A stretch of DNA of 64,000 nt, from positions 310,001 to 374,000 of the forward strand of contig OY723253.1 of assembly GCA_963210315.1 (NCBI GenBank), written 5' to 3'. The translations under genes were made by a program, and so were the position numbers. Positions 9,301 to 20,574 of this stretch are shown here, one piece after another. Source of the stretch: Rhynchopus euleeides (Eukaryota; Euglenozoa; Diplonemea; Diplonemida; Diplonemidae). Within the stretch, counting starts at the first letter, position 1. Each line of letters opens with the position of its first letter. The notes beneath the pieces were generated by a model, which was not told where the DNA came from, searched no databases, and worked only from the letters and a program-made list of their open reading frames with translations.

Positions 9301-12300
9301 TCGTATGACTCGCCTGCGGAGCCCTGCAGGGCGTGGGAGCGGACCAGGCTCGCCGCCCCACCCAGGACCCCCCAGGGGTCGGACGTGATGCGGAGGACCG
9401 GGGCGAGGGTTGCCTGTGGGGGTGCCGCACCCCCTCCGCTGCGCAGCCACTCCTGGGCTGGGCCAGGGGTGACCTCCGTGAGGAATCTCGCGATCTCGAC
9501 ACGGGGGGCGGGCGCCGCGGCGGAGCTGGCGGATGCCTGCGGAAGCTCCTGCAGGGAGATGGGCTGCTTGAGGGAGAGCCGGGGCGGGTCGTTCACCGGG
9601 AGGATTTTGACGGTTGTCGTTTTGCAGAGGAGGTTGCTACCGCCCCGCAGGTTCCCCCCCGTGTCGGTGACGCAGCAGTGGAGGGAGGCAGCCCCGAACT
9701 CCTCTGGGGCGGGGGTGAGGCGGATGCTAGCAGAGAACAGCCCCACCCCGTTGCGGCCCGCGCTGCGCCGCACCTCGAGGGGTCGGGATGGGTCGAAGAG
9801 GCCAGCCCCCTCCCGCACCGTGCAGGACACAGACACGTCCTGCCCGTCGCGCTCCTCCCCAGGCCCGGCGCTGATCCCCGTCAGAAAGAAGGGCCGGTTC
9901 AGCTCCACAGAGTCCTCCCACACCTCCAGACCCTCGGGATTTCCAAAGGAGAACGACGGGGGGTCGTTCGACGGCAGCACCTCTATGGCGAAGGGAGCCG
10001 GGGGTGATGTGTTGGAGTGCGGCGCATCCCCCTCCCCGCTGTCGGTGCAGACGACGGAGAGTTGGAACACCCCTGACGCATCCTGGGCAGGCCTGAAGCG
10101 GAGGGCGGCGTTGGTGAAGGACAGCGCCTCACGGGGGATGAAGGGCATCATGGAGAAGCTGCTCTGCAGGGCGCTGTTGAGGAGGCTCTCCCCTGTGGGG
10201 CCACGCACCTCGCAGGCTACCCTCTGCTTCTGCTCCGCCTCCAGGGGATGCCCTGGGTAGACAGCCCGGATGAAATTAGGCAGATCGTGCACCGTGGTCC
10301 CCCCTGACACCAGGTTCCCCTCTGCATCCTCCACGACCTGCACAGAGGGCATTGCGAGCTCAAAGGTGGGGGCGCGGTTTGCATGCGCGATGAAAAGCTG
10401 CAGGATACGCTCCTCTGAGGTGTCACACCCACCCCGGGCAGTCCCGCCTGTGTCGCGCGCCGTGATCTTGACAGAGGCTGGGCCATAAGCGCCCTCTCTG
10501 GGGAGCGCCTCCAGGAAGCCCGCCTCCGCAGCAGAGGGGAAGGACAGCGCGGCGAATTTATCCGAGTCGAAGCTCCGCGCCTCGAGGAGCAGCTCTTGCG
10601 ACGCCGCCTCGTTGGGCGGCCCAACCGCTGAGGAGAGAACAGCCCGCAGGCGCGTGGGGGTGCCGAGGTCGTACACCCGGGCCTGCCCAGGGGGGGTCTC
10701 CACAGAGGGGCAGTCGTTAACAGGCAGCACCGTGAAGTCGAAGGTGTGGGTGAAGCCCTTTCCAAGGCTGTCCGACAGGCGGCAGGTGGCGCGTGTGGTG
10801 CCCCACGCGTTGTGCGCCAGGTGGAACACCATGTCGCCTGTGGAGGGATCGACGGACAGCGAGGTGCCGGTTTTCAGAAGAGAGGGGTCGTCCAGCGAAC
10901 AGGAGAAGGAGAGCCCGCCGGAGGCGGCAGTATCCTCCGTGTCGGTGCCGGAGGTCATGCCGCGCGCCCAGGCGAAGATGCGGTTGGGGTCGGCAGAATC
11001 CTCCACTGAAACCACAGGCCCCTCCCTGGGCTGAAAATGGGGGGGCTGGTTCACCGCAACCACGACAAGAGTGACTGCGGCGGATGCTGTGTCGCGGAGA
11101 GGCCCCCCACCCCCGTCATCCCTCACACGCATGTCCAGCACCTGCGACTGTTCCCCAACCTGAAACTTCCCCGCCTGGAGCCTGAAGCGGAGCGCGGGCC
11201 GCGCACCACCCCCGCCACCCGGGTGCAGTGAAGGGCCTTCTGAAAACCAGGAAGGGTCGCCTGCCCCCACGGAATACGTCAGCACCTGGGAGGCTTCATT
11301 CGCTGCCCCAGGGGTGACCTCCGAGAGGAGCTGGGGGTAGCTCAGCAAGGGGCATGGGTCTGCGTAGCACGCGTCGGCATAGATCACCTTCGAAAGAGCG
11401 GAGAGGCTGGGGGGGTCGTTCACGCTTCGTATAGTGAGGCGGATGTAGTATGTCGCGGTGTTCCCTCCGGAGTCCACCGCGGATACGGTGAGAACTGTTG
11501 TTCCAAACGCATTCTCCGCTGTGCGGAAGGACAGCACCCCTGTGTTGGGGTCGACCCTCGGGGCATACCCAGGATCCAGGAGTGATGGGTCCTGCGCGGA
11601 CACCTGGAAGGTCACCGCCTGATCTTCATTCGGGGGCCCTCCGCCAAAAGCCCTGATCAGCCCCCTGGCCTCCACCAGCCCCGCGTCCTCCTCGACGGAG
11701 ATCTCCGCGGAGAGCTGCTGGGTGGCGCACTGCCCTGTGGAGGTGCCTCCGGGTGCCGGGGTGCAGGCGGCGGGCTGGCCCGGGGGGGTGCAGGTGGTGA
11801 CCTCGCCGAGGCAGGTCTCTGAGAAGTTCAGAAAGGGGGGGTCGTCGACGGGGGTGATGCTGATGGAGAAGTTGAAATCCGACGCGTGCTGCCCGGGGCA
11901 CTGCGTGGTGCCGAGGCCCCCGTCATCCGCGACTGTGCAGGTCACCTCCGCAGATCCGAAGGCATCCGGTGCAGATTCGAAGGTGAGGTCCGCTGTACTC
12001 TGCCCCGACATCGCCACCTCCGGCCCTACCGCAAACAGGCCTGGGTTAGAACTCCGACACCCTATGGCGACAATATTCTGCACCGCATCCTCCCCTGGGC
12101 CTGCCGACACCGCGACGAAGTTTGGCAGGACCTGCCTCCCAGAGTCCTCCGCCACACTCACAGGAGACTGCCCGGAGAGCACCGCCGAGGGCGGCGCGTT
12201 GACAGGCACGACGGTGATTTCAAAGGTCGACTCCGCCGACTCCGCCTGCGGGGTCCCGGTGTCGGTGGCGCGCACCACAACCGCCGCAGTCCCCGAGACA

Positions 12301-14126
12301 CCGCTGGCGAGGGTGAACGAAAGCACTCCGTCACCCGAAACGGAGGGGCCTGAGGCGAAGAGGGCGGTGCCCTGTGTTGTTGCGGAGAATGTGACGGACT
12401 GCGCCGTCTCGCCTGGGTCGCACACGAGTGATGCCGGGTCCGCCTTCCCAGCGCAGATGCGCGTGGCCCACCTGGAGGAGAAGGGGGCGGCGCCCTGGCA
12501 GACGGCGATGTCGCCCCCCGCGGTGAAGGAGGGGGGGTCGTTCCTCGCCTCGATCACGACGCAGAGGCGCTGCGGCTCGCTGCGGAGGCCGTGGCTGTCG
12601 ACAGCACGCACGTCATAGCAGCACCTGGGGGCGGGGCGGGACGCAGAGGGGTGCGGTGCGAACTCCAGGTCGCCGCTGGGGAGGGCGACCCGAGGGGGTT
12701 GGTCGAACAGCGCGTTGCAGGTGCCACCCGCCCCCGCCACCTCCGACAGCTCGAAGCGGGTGACGGAGTCCTGCGTGTCGCAGGCGCCGGGGGGGTCGGG
12801 CATAATGGACTGCGCCCACCCCGCGACGGTTCGGAGGGAGCTCGCCGCCCCCTCCGGGACTGTCACCGTGCCCTGCCCCGCTGCAACGGAGAAGCTGGGA
12901 GGCCCGTTGACTGGGGAAACCTCCAGGCTGAAGGTGTGCGACTCACCCGACAGCGACGCCGCCGCAGCCGCACCGCCCCCACCTCCGAACGCCCCTCCGG
13001 AGTCACGCGGCGTGACAGTCACGGCGACCCTGCCGCACCGCCCCGGCGCGGGAGTGAATGACAGAGCCCGGCAGGGCAGCCTCTCCCCCGCCCCGACTGT
13101 CTGAATCGCGGGGAGCACCGCGAAGAGTGTCGGGTCTGACACCTCGATGTCGAAGCTCACGTCTTGGTAGGGCCACTCATTCCACCCCCCGTGGTCTATC
13201 TGGCACGCCCAGTTGGGTATCACGGAGCCCACGGCACCCCCGCCTGCAGGCGCCTCTTCCACCCTCACATCCCCGAGGGGGACAAAGCTGGGCGGGTCAT
13301 TCACCGGCAGGATGTTGATGGAGAAGGTCTGTCTATTGCATGCAGTGCCGGATGCCGGCTGTGCCGCGACCCCCCTGTTGCACTGCTCGTTGCAGGGCAC
13401 CGTGGTGAGGCCCTGCCCCGCGGGGCAGGGCGACTGGTCGGCGAGGCAGTGGCATGGGACACCTCCGACGGGGAAGGTCAGCCCGTCGTCCTCCACCCAC
13501 ACCTCGAAGGTGGCGAGGCCCCACCGGTTGGGCAGCGTTTCGAACATGAGTGAGGCGAACGACGAGTCAGTGTTAGACGGGGCGCCTGCGGCGTAGCAAG
13601 GGATGAGCGGGAGCCCACCACAGAGGTCGGGGTTAGGCGGTGGCCTGCCCTGGCCAGGGATGTTGGAGTCGCCGTCGCGTCGGGGGACCCCGGTGGGGCC
13701 GGAGGCGAAGAGCTGCCCCAGCGCCGTGTCGGTGGTGCCGGCGGGGTTTGTGGGAGCTGCGGGGTCCGGCCGTGTGATGCCGACCAGCCGGAATTTGAAT
13801 GTGATGGCCTGCCCGCCCCCGTTGCAGTCGCTCACCCCACACCCCCACTGCTCCACGAAATACGGCCCCCCGTCCTCCACAAAGGTCCGGTCGGCAAGCA
13901 CGCCAGACCCCCCCGCCCCCGCGTTGTTATTCAGGGTGAACGTCGGCGCGTGGTTCCCCGGCAGGGCCCCCGTCGCATGGCTCAGGGCCTCCGCGGCGCG
14001 GTGCGGCGGCTGCGGTTGGAGGTGAACCGTGCCTGCGGCAGCCACAGGCAGGGGTGGTGTGAGAAGAAGAAGGAGGAAGAGGGTGGGGGGGAGGGGGGTG
14101 TATGCTGTGGGGCGTGGTGAAGCCAT
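6400..14126 (-). CDS. Giant single-pass surface adhesin with about 17 cadherin-like (tandem-95) repeats; join of 6651-14126 and 6400-6540
   Basis: A Leu-rich signal peptide (LFLLLLLTPPLPVAAA) is followed by about 17 units of roughly 125 residues. Each unit ends in (V/L)NDPPSF-like linkers and contains VxEDSG, a PGPxxE turn, LxF and DSGG motifs. This is the signature of tandem-95/Ig-like cadherin-type repeats found in large adhesins. A single membrane span lies near residues 2395-2420 (MLLVLGLCGAAALLASCAA), followed by RRKR and a Pro/Glu-rich tail. The open frame reads on to 6300, but a GTATGC...CCGCAG intron at 6541-6650 (110 nt, phase 0) leads to a last exon ending EEHDGG...YFGGSMG and stopping at 6400; this gives about 2538 residues. 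I prefer the spliced form because the unspliced 3' end is low complexity. The likely role is cell-cell or substrate adhesion at the plasma membrane; ligands are unknown. Confidence 0.85.
6541..6650 (-). other. Predicted spliceosomal intron in adhesin gene
   Basis: Starts GTATGCC and ends CACCCGCAG on the minus strand. Its length (110) is not a multiple of three, and splicing exposes a short terminal exon with its own stop. The 5' motif is the same as in the CSN8 and CMLTGM-repeat genes of this window. Confidence 0.7.
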
Positions 14127-14549
14127 CCTCCTTTGTAGTGTGGGCGGAGTGTGTTATCGGAGGGGCATCTGAGTGGGGGGGGGTGGGTGGGTGGGGTAGG
14201 GAGTGGGGTGCCCTGTTGGGTGGGGTTGTGTGTCGGCTGTGGCGTGTGGGGGGGAAATGATGTGCTTGTCACAGGAGGGGGTGGCGTGGTGTGGGGGGGT
14301 GCCTCGTGGGTGGGGGGAGGGGCGTGTCCCTTCCTTCTTCACAGTAGTGTACATCATACAAGGCGACGGGGGACTTCGCTGCGGCACTGTTGTGTCAGAC
14401 TGTGTCACATAGCAGCCAGTGTCGTGAGGCAGCTCGCTTTTTCACTTTCGGAAGGCCCCTGGCGGGATCTAATCAAACATATGCGATATGACACAAGCAT
14501 CATGGTGCAGCATGAGCCGTGCCTGCAGAGTAGGGGCGGGCAGCGCCTC
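14127..14549. other. Intergenic spacer
   Basis: G-rich (GGGGTGGGTGG) spacer between the adhesin start and the 3' end of the next upstream gene. No gene is seen. The short spacing is typical of genes cotranscribed on one strand. Confidence 0.5.
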
Positions 14550-15758
14550 TCACAGGCTCACCATCATGGCGTCGACCTCCTGTGCTGCACGCACCTGAGC
14601 TGCTCGGTGCCGTGCCTCGCGTTGTGTGTCAAGGTCCCGTGTGAGGGAGTCGTGCCACCGTGGGGCCTGCGGGCCGTCGTGGTAGTGGTGTACGTGTATT
14701 TCTGTTGGCGGGCGTTTGGTCTTCTTCCGCTTCTGCGGCTTCTCTGGCGACTTCGCTCCCGATGCTGCTGCTGCTGCCACGACTGCTGTCGCTGCTAGGT
14801 TCGCGCACGATTCTGCCTTGGCATCTGCCACAGCCACCCGCCGCTGGTTCTCTGCGTCCCTGCGCCACAGAGCCTTGTTTTCGTGCAGCAGTGCAACCAT
14901 GGACTTCCGCACCACCGCCGCCTCCCGCGTGCGCTGGCGTGCCTTGTGGTCTGCGTCCCTCACCTGCTGCCTGAGGTGCATCGCCACTGTGGTGTCCCAC
15001 ACATGCGTGGGGTGCTGCATTGTGGGTGCAGCAGGGAGGTGTCGGTGGGGCTGTGCCACAGGGCTGTAATGGCCAGGACGGTGGGCATGGTCCTGCTGCT
15101 GCTGCTGCTGTGGGAGTGCTGCCTGTGCCTGGTATTCCGGCCGGCACGCGACGAGGCGGCGCAGGCAGGCATTCCTCTGCAGCGCCTCGAAGCGTGCCCC
15201 CAGCGCGGTGCGATCTGCGTCTGCTGCAATGCAACGGAGACGCTCCATGATGCCCACACGCAGGGCCCGCGTGTCGCTGTCGAAGCTTCTCGCGGAAGGA
15301 AGCCTCCCAGCACCGCTCTTGGCCAGGGCCTCGCTGCCGTGCGTAGTCTCCAGCGGATCGTCGCCGTACTTCTGCTGCAGTGCCGCCAAGAGCGCCTCCT
15401 CCCTGCCTGCATACGAGGCCAGGATCGAGTCCACACGCGGCACCGTCGGGTTGTGCCTCTTGTAGATGCACGCCAGCCGGGCGCGGTAGTACTCCAACGT
15501 GCGCACACCCGACACTGCCGATGCCGCGGTGCCTTTGCTCGACTCAGTCACCACCGACTCACCCAAGGACCCTTGGGACTCAGGGGGCTCAGGGCCGTGA
15601 AGCCTCACAAGCGCCATGAACATTTTGTCGATCCCATCAGGCACCTGGCGTGCATCACAAACCATGAGCGGCACCTGCGGCAGCAGGCGGGCCTTCCCAT
15701 GGTGGAGGTAGAAGCGCGACAGACGGCGCTCGTCCTCAAACACGTCCCCATCCTCCAT
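14550..15758 (-). CDS. Hypothetical protein with a trypanosomatid-type NP...KYG helical repeat
   Basis: About 402 residues from MEDGDVFEDERRLSRFYLHHG. Residues about 81-128 contain one copy of the pattern YYRARLACIYKRHNP ... VDSILASY.GREEALL..L..KYG. This pattern recurs in many large kinetoplastid proteins of unknown role and in some other protists. A poly-Gln run follows near residue 220. Then comes a helical, charged C-terminal half (KALWRRDAENQRR), a basic KRKKTKR stretch that could be nuclear, and HVHHYHDG. The start is the first in-frame Met after a pyrimidine tract and CACTGCAG acceptor at about 15800. A further upstream in-frame extension exists, and an exon starting MSKPLYFFEAKTD near 16146 could splice in with correct phase, so the N-terminus is uncertain. 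Function unknown. Confidence 0.75.
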   Translation of the reverse strand: MEDGDVFEDERRLSRFYLHHGKARLLPQVPLMVCDARQVPDGIDKMFMALVRLHGPEPPESQGSLGESVVTESSKGTAASAVSGVRTLEYYRARLACIYKRHNPTVPRVDSILASYAGREEALLAALQQKYGDDPLETTHGSEALAKSGAGRLPSARSFDSDTRALRVGIMERLRCIAADADRTALGARFEALQRNACLRRLVACRPEYQAQAALPQQQQQQDHAHRPGHYSPVAQPHRHLPAAPTMQHPTHVWDTTVAMHLRQQVRDADHKARQRTREAAVVRKSMVALLHENKALWRRDAENQRRVAVADAKAESCANLAATAVVAAAAASGAKSPEKPQKRKKTKRPPTEIHVHHYHDGPQAPRWHDSLTRDLDTQREARHRAAQVRAAQEVDAMMVSL

Positions 15759-17311
15759 GCTACGGCACTCGGCCCCTCGTACGCATGTTACGACCCCTGC
15801 AGTGGGGAGGTGCTTATGACAGGGCACACGCAATACAACAAAAGGAGCACAAACAAAGATGTGTCGGAACACCTACACTGTCAACCATCAGCCTCGGGTC
15901 CGACCAGCTAAGACAAGCGCTTTCAGGGAGGGGGGGTGGGGGTGGGGTTGTTCCACTGCGGCTCTGCGGGCACTTCTGAGTCATCTCTTCGACTTCGTCA
16001 ATCGGCACACAACTCAAGCACACATCGCCGGGCATACACCACAGTGACACACCTCTGCCCCATTCAATGTTCTCCGCCGTCTCCGATGATGCTGCACTCG
16101 CTCGGGGATCCGTTTTTGCTTCAAAAAAATACAGTGGCTTTGACATCGGAGGTCATTCCCAACGCCCTCTGCCGCCCCTGCGTCGAACCAGAAAACGCGA
16201 CAAAGAAAAAAAAAATGATCAGCACGCCCCTCCCTACCGCACAAACGACTCCTGCCGAATCGACACAGACGAAGTGAAGAAATCAAATCATCACGTGCCG
16301 AGCTTCCAATGAGCGGAAAGGTAAAATTTGGAACAAGAACAATCTCCTGCTTCGGGAAGGGAAGAAAAATGGGGCCCGCCTGCCGACATGTGTCATGCAG
16401 GCCGGGCAGTGCATTTGCTTCGAGGGAAAGGGAGCAGGTGCCCTATGGTGGACCTTTCCCGAATTTGCGGAACCCTCATGTTGACCCAACAACAGAGGAG
16501 ACCTTGGGAAGATCCGGGCACACTTTGGACCCTCTGTGACCTTTGGCGGCGGAAGGGCTTTGTCGGATGTAAGATGACCACCCACCGGTTGGGCCCGTCT
16601 TGTTGATTTGGCTTGCTCTCCCTTCTTCCACCGATAATATACCTTCCTGTGAAAACCCTCTCTGTGAAAAAGAGAACCCCGTCTGGGGGACCCAACAGAG
16701 GTGTCAAAAGAAATGGAAAAATATTCAACGCATATCGGAATGGGAGGGGTTGGGTTGGGGGTTGGGGAGGGGGGGGGAGGGCAGACGGCTTGGCGATCCG
16801 ACGCATTGGGGAATTTCCTGCTACGTCTCCTGACAGGCCTGGCACAGATGTCTTAGTTCCTAGTAATAATGTGCACGCTCATATGTTGCACGCAGTTGAC
16901 TGCGCTGCGACATACTGAAATGAAATCTCACTCGGAACGACAGGGATTGGTAATGCGTGAGTACTTTCAAACCATGGATGTTTGACAATCTTGCAAACCA
17001 AGAGCCCTGCCCGTTGGGATAGGTCTGAGAGAGAGAGAGAGAGGGGGGGGGGGGGAGTCGCACTCCGCACCCCCGCCTGCACAGCCTGTAATCGATACCG
17101 CGTCCCACACAGCGCAACCGAATCCCCCAGACTCGCAAGAATCACCCATCTTGCGTCAATAAGGGGCACGTTGACACTGGCTGAAGACATTGCCCGAGTC
17201 GCCGTCCTTTTTCTTTCTTTGTTAACTTGCAGCAGCGCTACGCACCACAGCCCGTAACAAAACAAAAAGGTGACGCCTGGAGAAGAATCAAAAAAAAGGA
17301 GGGGGGCAATG

Positions 17312-17368
17312 GGGAGCATTGATTTCAGTCTGAAGCAATGGGGAGCATTGATTTCAGTCTGAAGCAAT
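17312..17368. repeat. 29-bp unit in tandem (two copies)
   Basis: The unit containing GGGGAGCATTGATTTCAG occurs twice head to tail without a mismatch. Very recent local duplication. Confidence 0.7.
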
Positions 17369-17782
17369 GGGGGCAGGTGGAGAATGGGGGAGGCGGGCGG
17401 GCGGGGGAGGAGAGGATGCCTTGCTCCCACCCCTCTGTGCAGAAAAGCGAGTCCGGTGCCAAGATTGCGTGGTGTGCGCATGTCGAACTGGCGTGAGTAT
17501 ATTCTTTTTGACACAGACGACAAGAGGGGGCAAGAGCGACAAGATGCACTTCTCCCCCCTTCCCGACACCCCCCGCCCCCACCATAAATATACTAACCGC
17601 ACTCGCACACACAAGCCGGGGGTACGTACAGAAGGGTGCCCCTGCATCAATTCTGACACGCCTCAGCAAGACAGCAGAAGAATCGATCGAAAAAAATGCC
17701 TTCAAATGGACAGAAGAAGGCGCTACGCTACAAGAGATAAAAAAGGTGTCACAAAGGGGGGGTGACAGGCAGGAGAGAGGAG

Positions 17783-17823
<41 letters not shown>

Positions 17824-19007
17824 AGTGGCGTGTTGTGTTGTTTTGTTCAAAAAAAGAACGACGTTGGACGCCTCTTTCCGATGGAGGGTCGGAGTACAGT
17901 ACCCCAACAACCGCAACTGAAGTTAATTTTAAAGAGATAGGGCTGGTGTCTGTGGCGCCAAATCCGGACAGGAGTCCTGTTTCAGTTTTTAAAAAAACGG
18001 GGGATGGGTGATGGATGGAGGAGGAATATCGCTCTGTCTTGGCCACGCTGCAACCAGATTGTTTTGTGTGTGAGGCGCGCAGCTCGCCCTTTTTGCTCCC
18101 CTTCTTGCATGGGAGGGCGAAAGACATTCAAAAGAGCATCAGAGTTTTGTGTTGTGCGCACGACGGGCAGTGTGATGTGCCCCCCCGGAGGGGGTTTTGA
18201 CGTGGATTCGGTGATATATCGGATTTCTTTGTATCACACATTTCTTCATATTCATAGATTGTATCGCTTCAGGACACCACCCTTTTCGGATGTACGCCTG
18301 AACCTTCATGCCAGCAGCATCGGGAACAAAAATACAGGCGCCGCACACAAGAGGCAGCGGGGGCCAAGGCAACCTCGGGATCAGGGAGGGCGCGGGGGTG
18401 CCGTGCGAGCCCTGAAGGCACACACACCACCATGCCCCCCCGGGAGAGAGCTGGCAGCAGTGGCAACGGGTCGCCCCGCCCCGCCTCTCCTTTAAGTGCG
18501 GCAAGGAGGGGGGGTTTTTTTTACGTTTAGAACCAAACCTGGGGAGGGGGGAGGGGTTTTTTTTATCTAAAAAAAAGGAAGTGAATTCGTGTTCGATTCG
18601 TTCCCCCTTATCACCCCACACTATCCGAACCAGAACCTCGCCAGAGCAGAGCAGGTGCCGCTCGCTCTCTCTCTCTCTCTCACTCCTCCCTCGCAGGGGT
18701 TGGGCGGTATTCAGAGAATGCTCTCCCACACCCCCCCCACCCAGATGTGTGGTATGCACCCACTGCTGAGTGTCGTGCCATTTGTGTGCCCAATAGCGGG
18801 GCAGCAGCAGCATTTTTAGCAGCACCCGCCCTTCAGAGGCTAGCAGAATGAATGTGACGGGATCCACACGACCAGTGTTTAAGATACTGTTGTGAAAAAC
18901 GGGGCTTAGCCCCGGTTTTTGAGATTTTGCCCCGAAAAACCGGGGGTGCCTCTTTTTTTTTTTTCGCACACTCGTGTGAGCAGAAAGTCACCCACCACAG
19001 CAAGCAT

Positions 19008-19130
19008 CCAAACGTGCTCTATACACTAACCCCACCCTTCATCAGGCTCAGGGTGTGATTATCATTTCAGGGTTTGTGTGTAGAAGCGTCAACGCATCAA
19101 ACAAACAAAATACAGGCTAAGAGCGGTTGC
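19008..19130 (+). repeat. Dispersed repeat G, copy 1
   Basis: Shares AAACGTGCTCTA, TTCATCAGGC and AGAAGCGTCAACGCATC blocks with 19764-19900 in the same order and orientation. A shorter AAACGTGCTCTGCACAC piece recurs at about 51134. Confidence 0.55.
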
Positions 19131-19324
19131 TGCTGAATGGTGAAGTGACTTTTTCACCGGGATTTTTCTGAGATTCTGTCCGGGTACTATTCCAGGGTAC
19201 TTTTTGGCCAGAGGAGGCCGGGGCCAAGAGCACAGTGCCCTGCCCCAGGCGTTAGCCCGATGAACCTGTTGAGCACAAGGTGCACGTTGACTACATGCGG
19301 CGTGCGACTATGGAGCAGAATCAG

Positions 19325-19379
19325 CTGTTCACTACCGTGGCCTCCGGCGGCTGGGGGGCTCCGCCCCCCAGACCCCCCC
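19325..19379 (-). repeat. D repeat, copy 1
   Basis: One of four copies of a 55-60 bp unit containing GGTCTGGGGGGCGGAGCC, then CCGCCGGAGGCCACGG. The GGGGGGC/GCCCCCC part forms a hairpin. Other copies are at 24464, 24639 and 52214. Confidence 0.65.
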
Positions 19380-19763
19380 TCTGGCCTGTGCATGTCCAGA
19401 ACCAAGTCTGCAAGCAGGGCAACCTGCGGTGCTTTCAACACCACCACGCTCTCAAGAACGCCTTCCTCATTGACTGGCTCCTTCGCGTTGACGCCAAGAA
19501 GGAGCGCGCTCCTCTCGGACCTGGCAGCGGCGGCGAAGTCAGTCACCCGCAGAGGAGCCACCCTGCCCATCCCAGTTGAGTGGCGTGGGGTGGGGTGTTG
19601 TGGGAAGGGAAAGCCCTTCCATTTGGGGAAATGGCTGAAATTTTACCCCCGATTACCCCCGGTTTTCGGCGCGCAGCCCGGAACCCTATCTTTTACCCTG
19701 CACACGACCCTAATTTTTTTTACGCACACGACCTTCGCGCGGAAAGCGTCATTCAGCCCTGCC

Positions 19764-19900
19764 AAACGTGCTCTACACACCACCCCCTTCATCAGGCAAG
19801 TGGGTTTGTAAGTGTGTGTGGAAGCGTCAACGCACCTCCGTGCAGAAGCGTCAACGCATCAAACGAAGTATCAAACAGTAGAGAAAGAGCGGCAGAGTTG
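19764..19900 (+). repeat. Dispersed repeat G, copy 2
   Basis: Second copy of the repeat at 19008-19130. It carries an extra internal duplication of the GAAGCGTCAACGCA block. Confidence 0.55.
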
Positions 19901-20574
19901 AAGTGACACTTTTTGCACGTCCTGCCAGTGCGCTCCGTCGAGAGGGGGTGGGGGGGAATATCAACGCTTCGTTGTGCCTGATGGGGTCCCGATATGAGAG
20001 AGAATAAAAATAGGCGGGAGGAGGAAAGCGAAAAGCCAGTTGTAAATTCCGCAAGCGGGAACAGTAACAGCAGATAAACCCGTCGAACGGGAGGGGGGGG
20101 GGACAACGAAGAGACGATGAACGGATGCTTTGGGGGGGGGGGGGGGGGGTGGTGAGGGCCTTCGCTATACTCGGGCAGGATATCTTTTGACACAACATTC
20201 GACGTTTTTTTAAATAAATTCTGTGCGCTCTCTCCCCACCCCTATAGCGAAGACCCCCGCTCGTGGTTTTGACAGATGCCTGGGCTGCGTGCTGGAGAAA
20301 ACAGAGCAGCAGCAGGAGGAAGAGGAAGGGAAGGAGGGGGCGGAGACCACAGGAGGAGGCAAGGTGAGCTGTTCGGCGTGATTTTGCAGGTCGGATTCAC
20401 GCCTTGCGGCTCTGGATACCCAGGCGCCGGAACAGAATAAGCGCGGCGGGGGGCGATTTCTAGTCTGTGGTGCGGAGGGGGGCGGTGTAGGTGGTGTGAT
20501 GCCGTAGATGCTGTGTGCCCCCCGCATGTGATGTCAAGGGTGAAGATCGCAGAGAAGCAGAGGAGATAGATAGT

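Larger units (their letters stand above)
15759..20574. other. Long gene-poor stretch with simple repeats
   Basis: No gene is confidently supported. It holds GA microsatellites (17027-17055, 17780-17818), a 29-bp tandem duplication near 17310, a CT tract near 18665, a CCCCGGTTTTT/AAAAACCGGGG inverted repeat near 18898-18950, one D repeat (19325-19379), a direct repeat pair (19008-19130 and 19764-19900) and long homopolymers. An open frame at 15814-16146 on the minus strand (MSKPLYFFEAKTD...) may be an upstream exon of the neighbouring gene. Confidence 0.45.

Noticed and set aside
8929-10260. 443-codon open frame on the plus strand (and similar frames at 6490, 8355, 11722)
   Set aside because: Antisense shadows of the adhesin; the GC-rich codon pattern keeps the opposite strand open.
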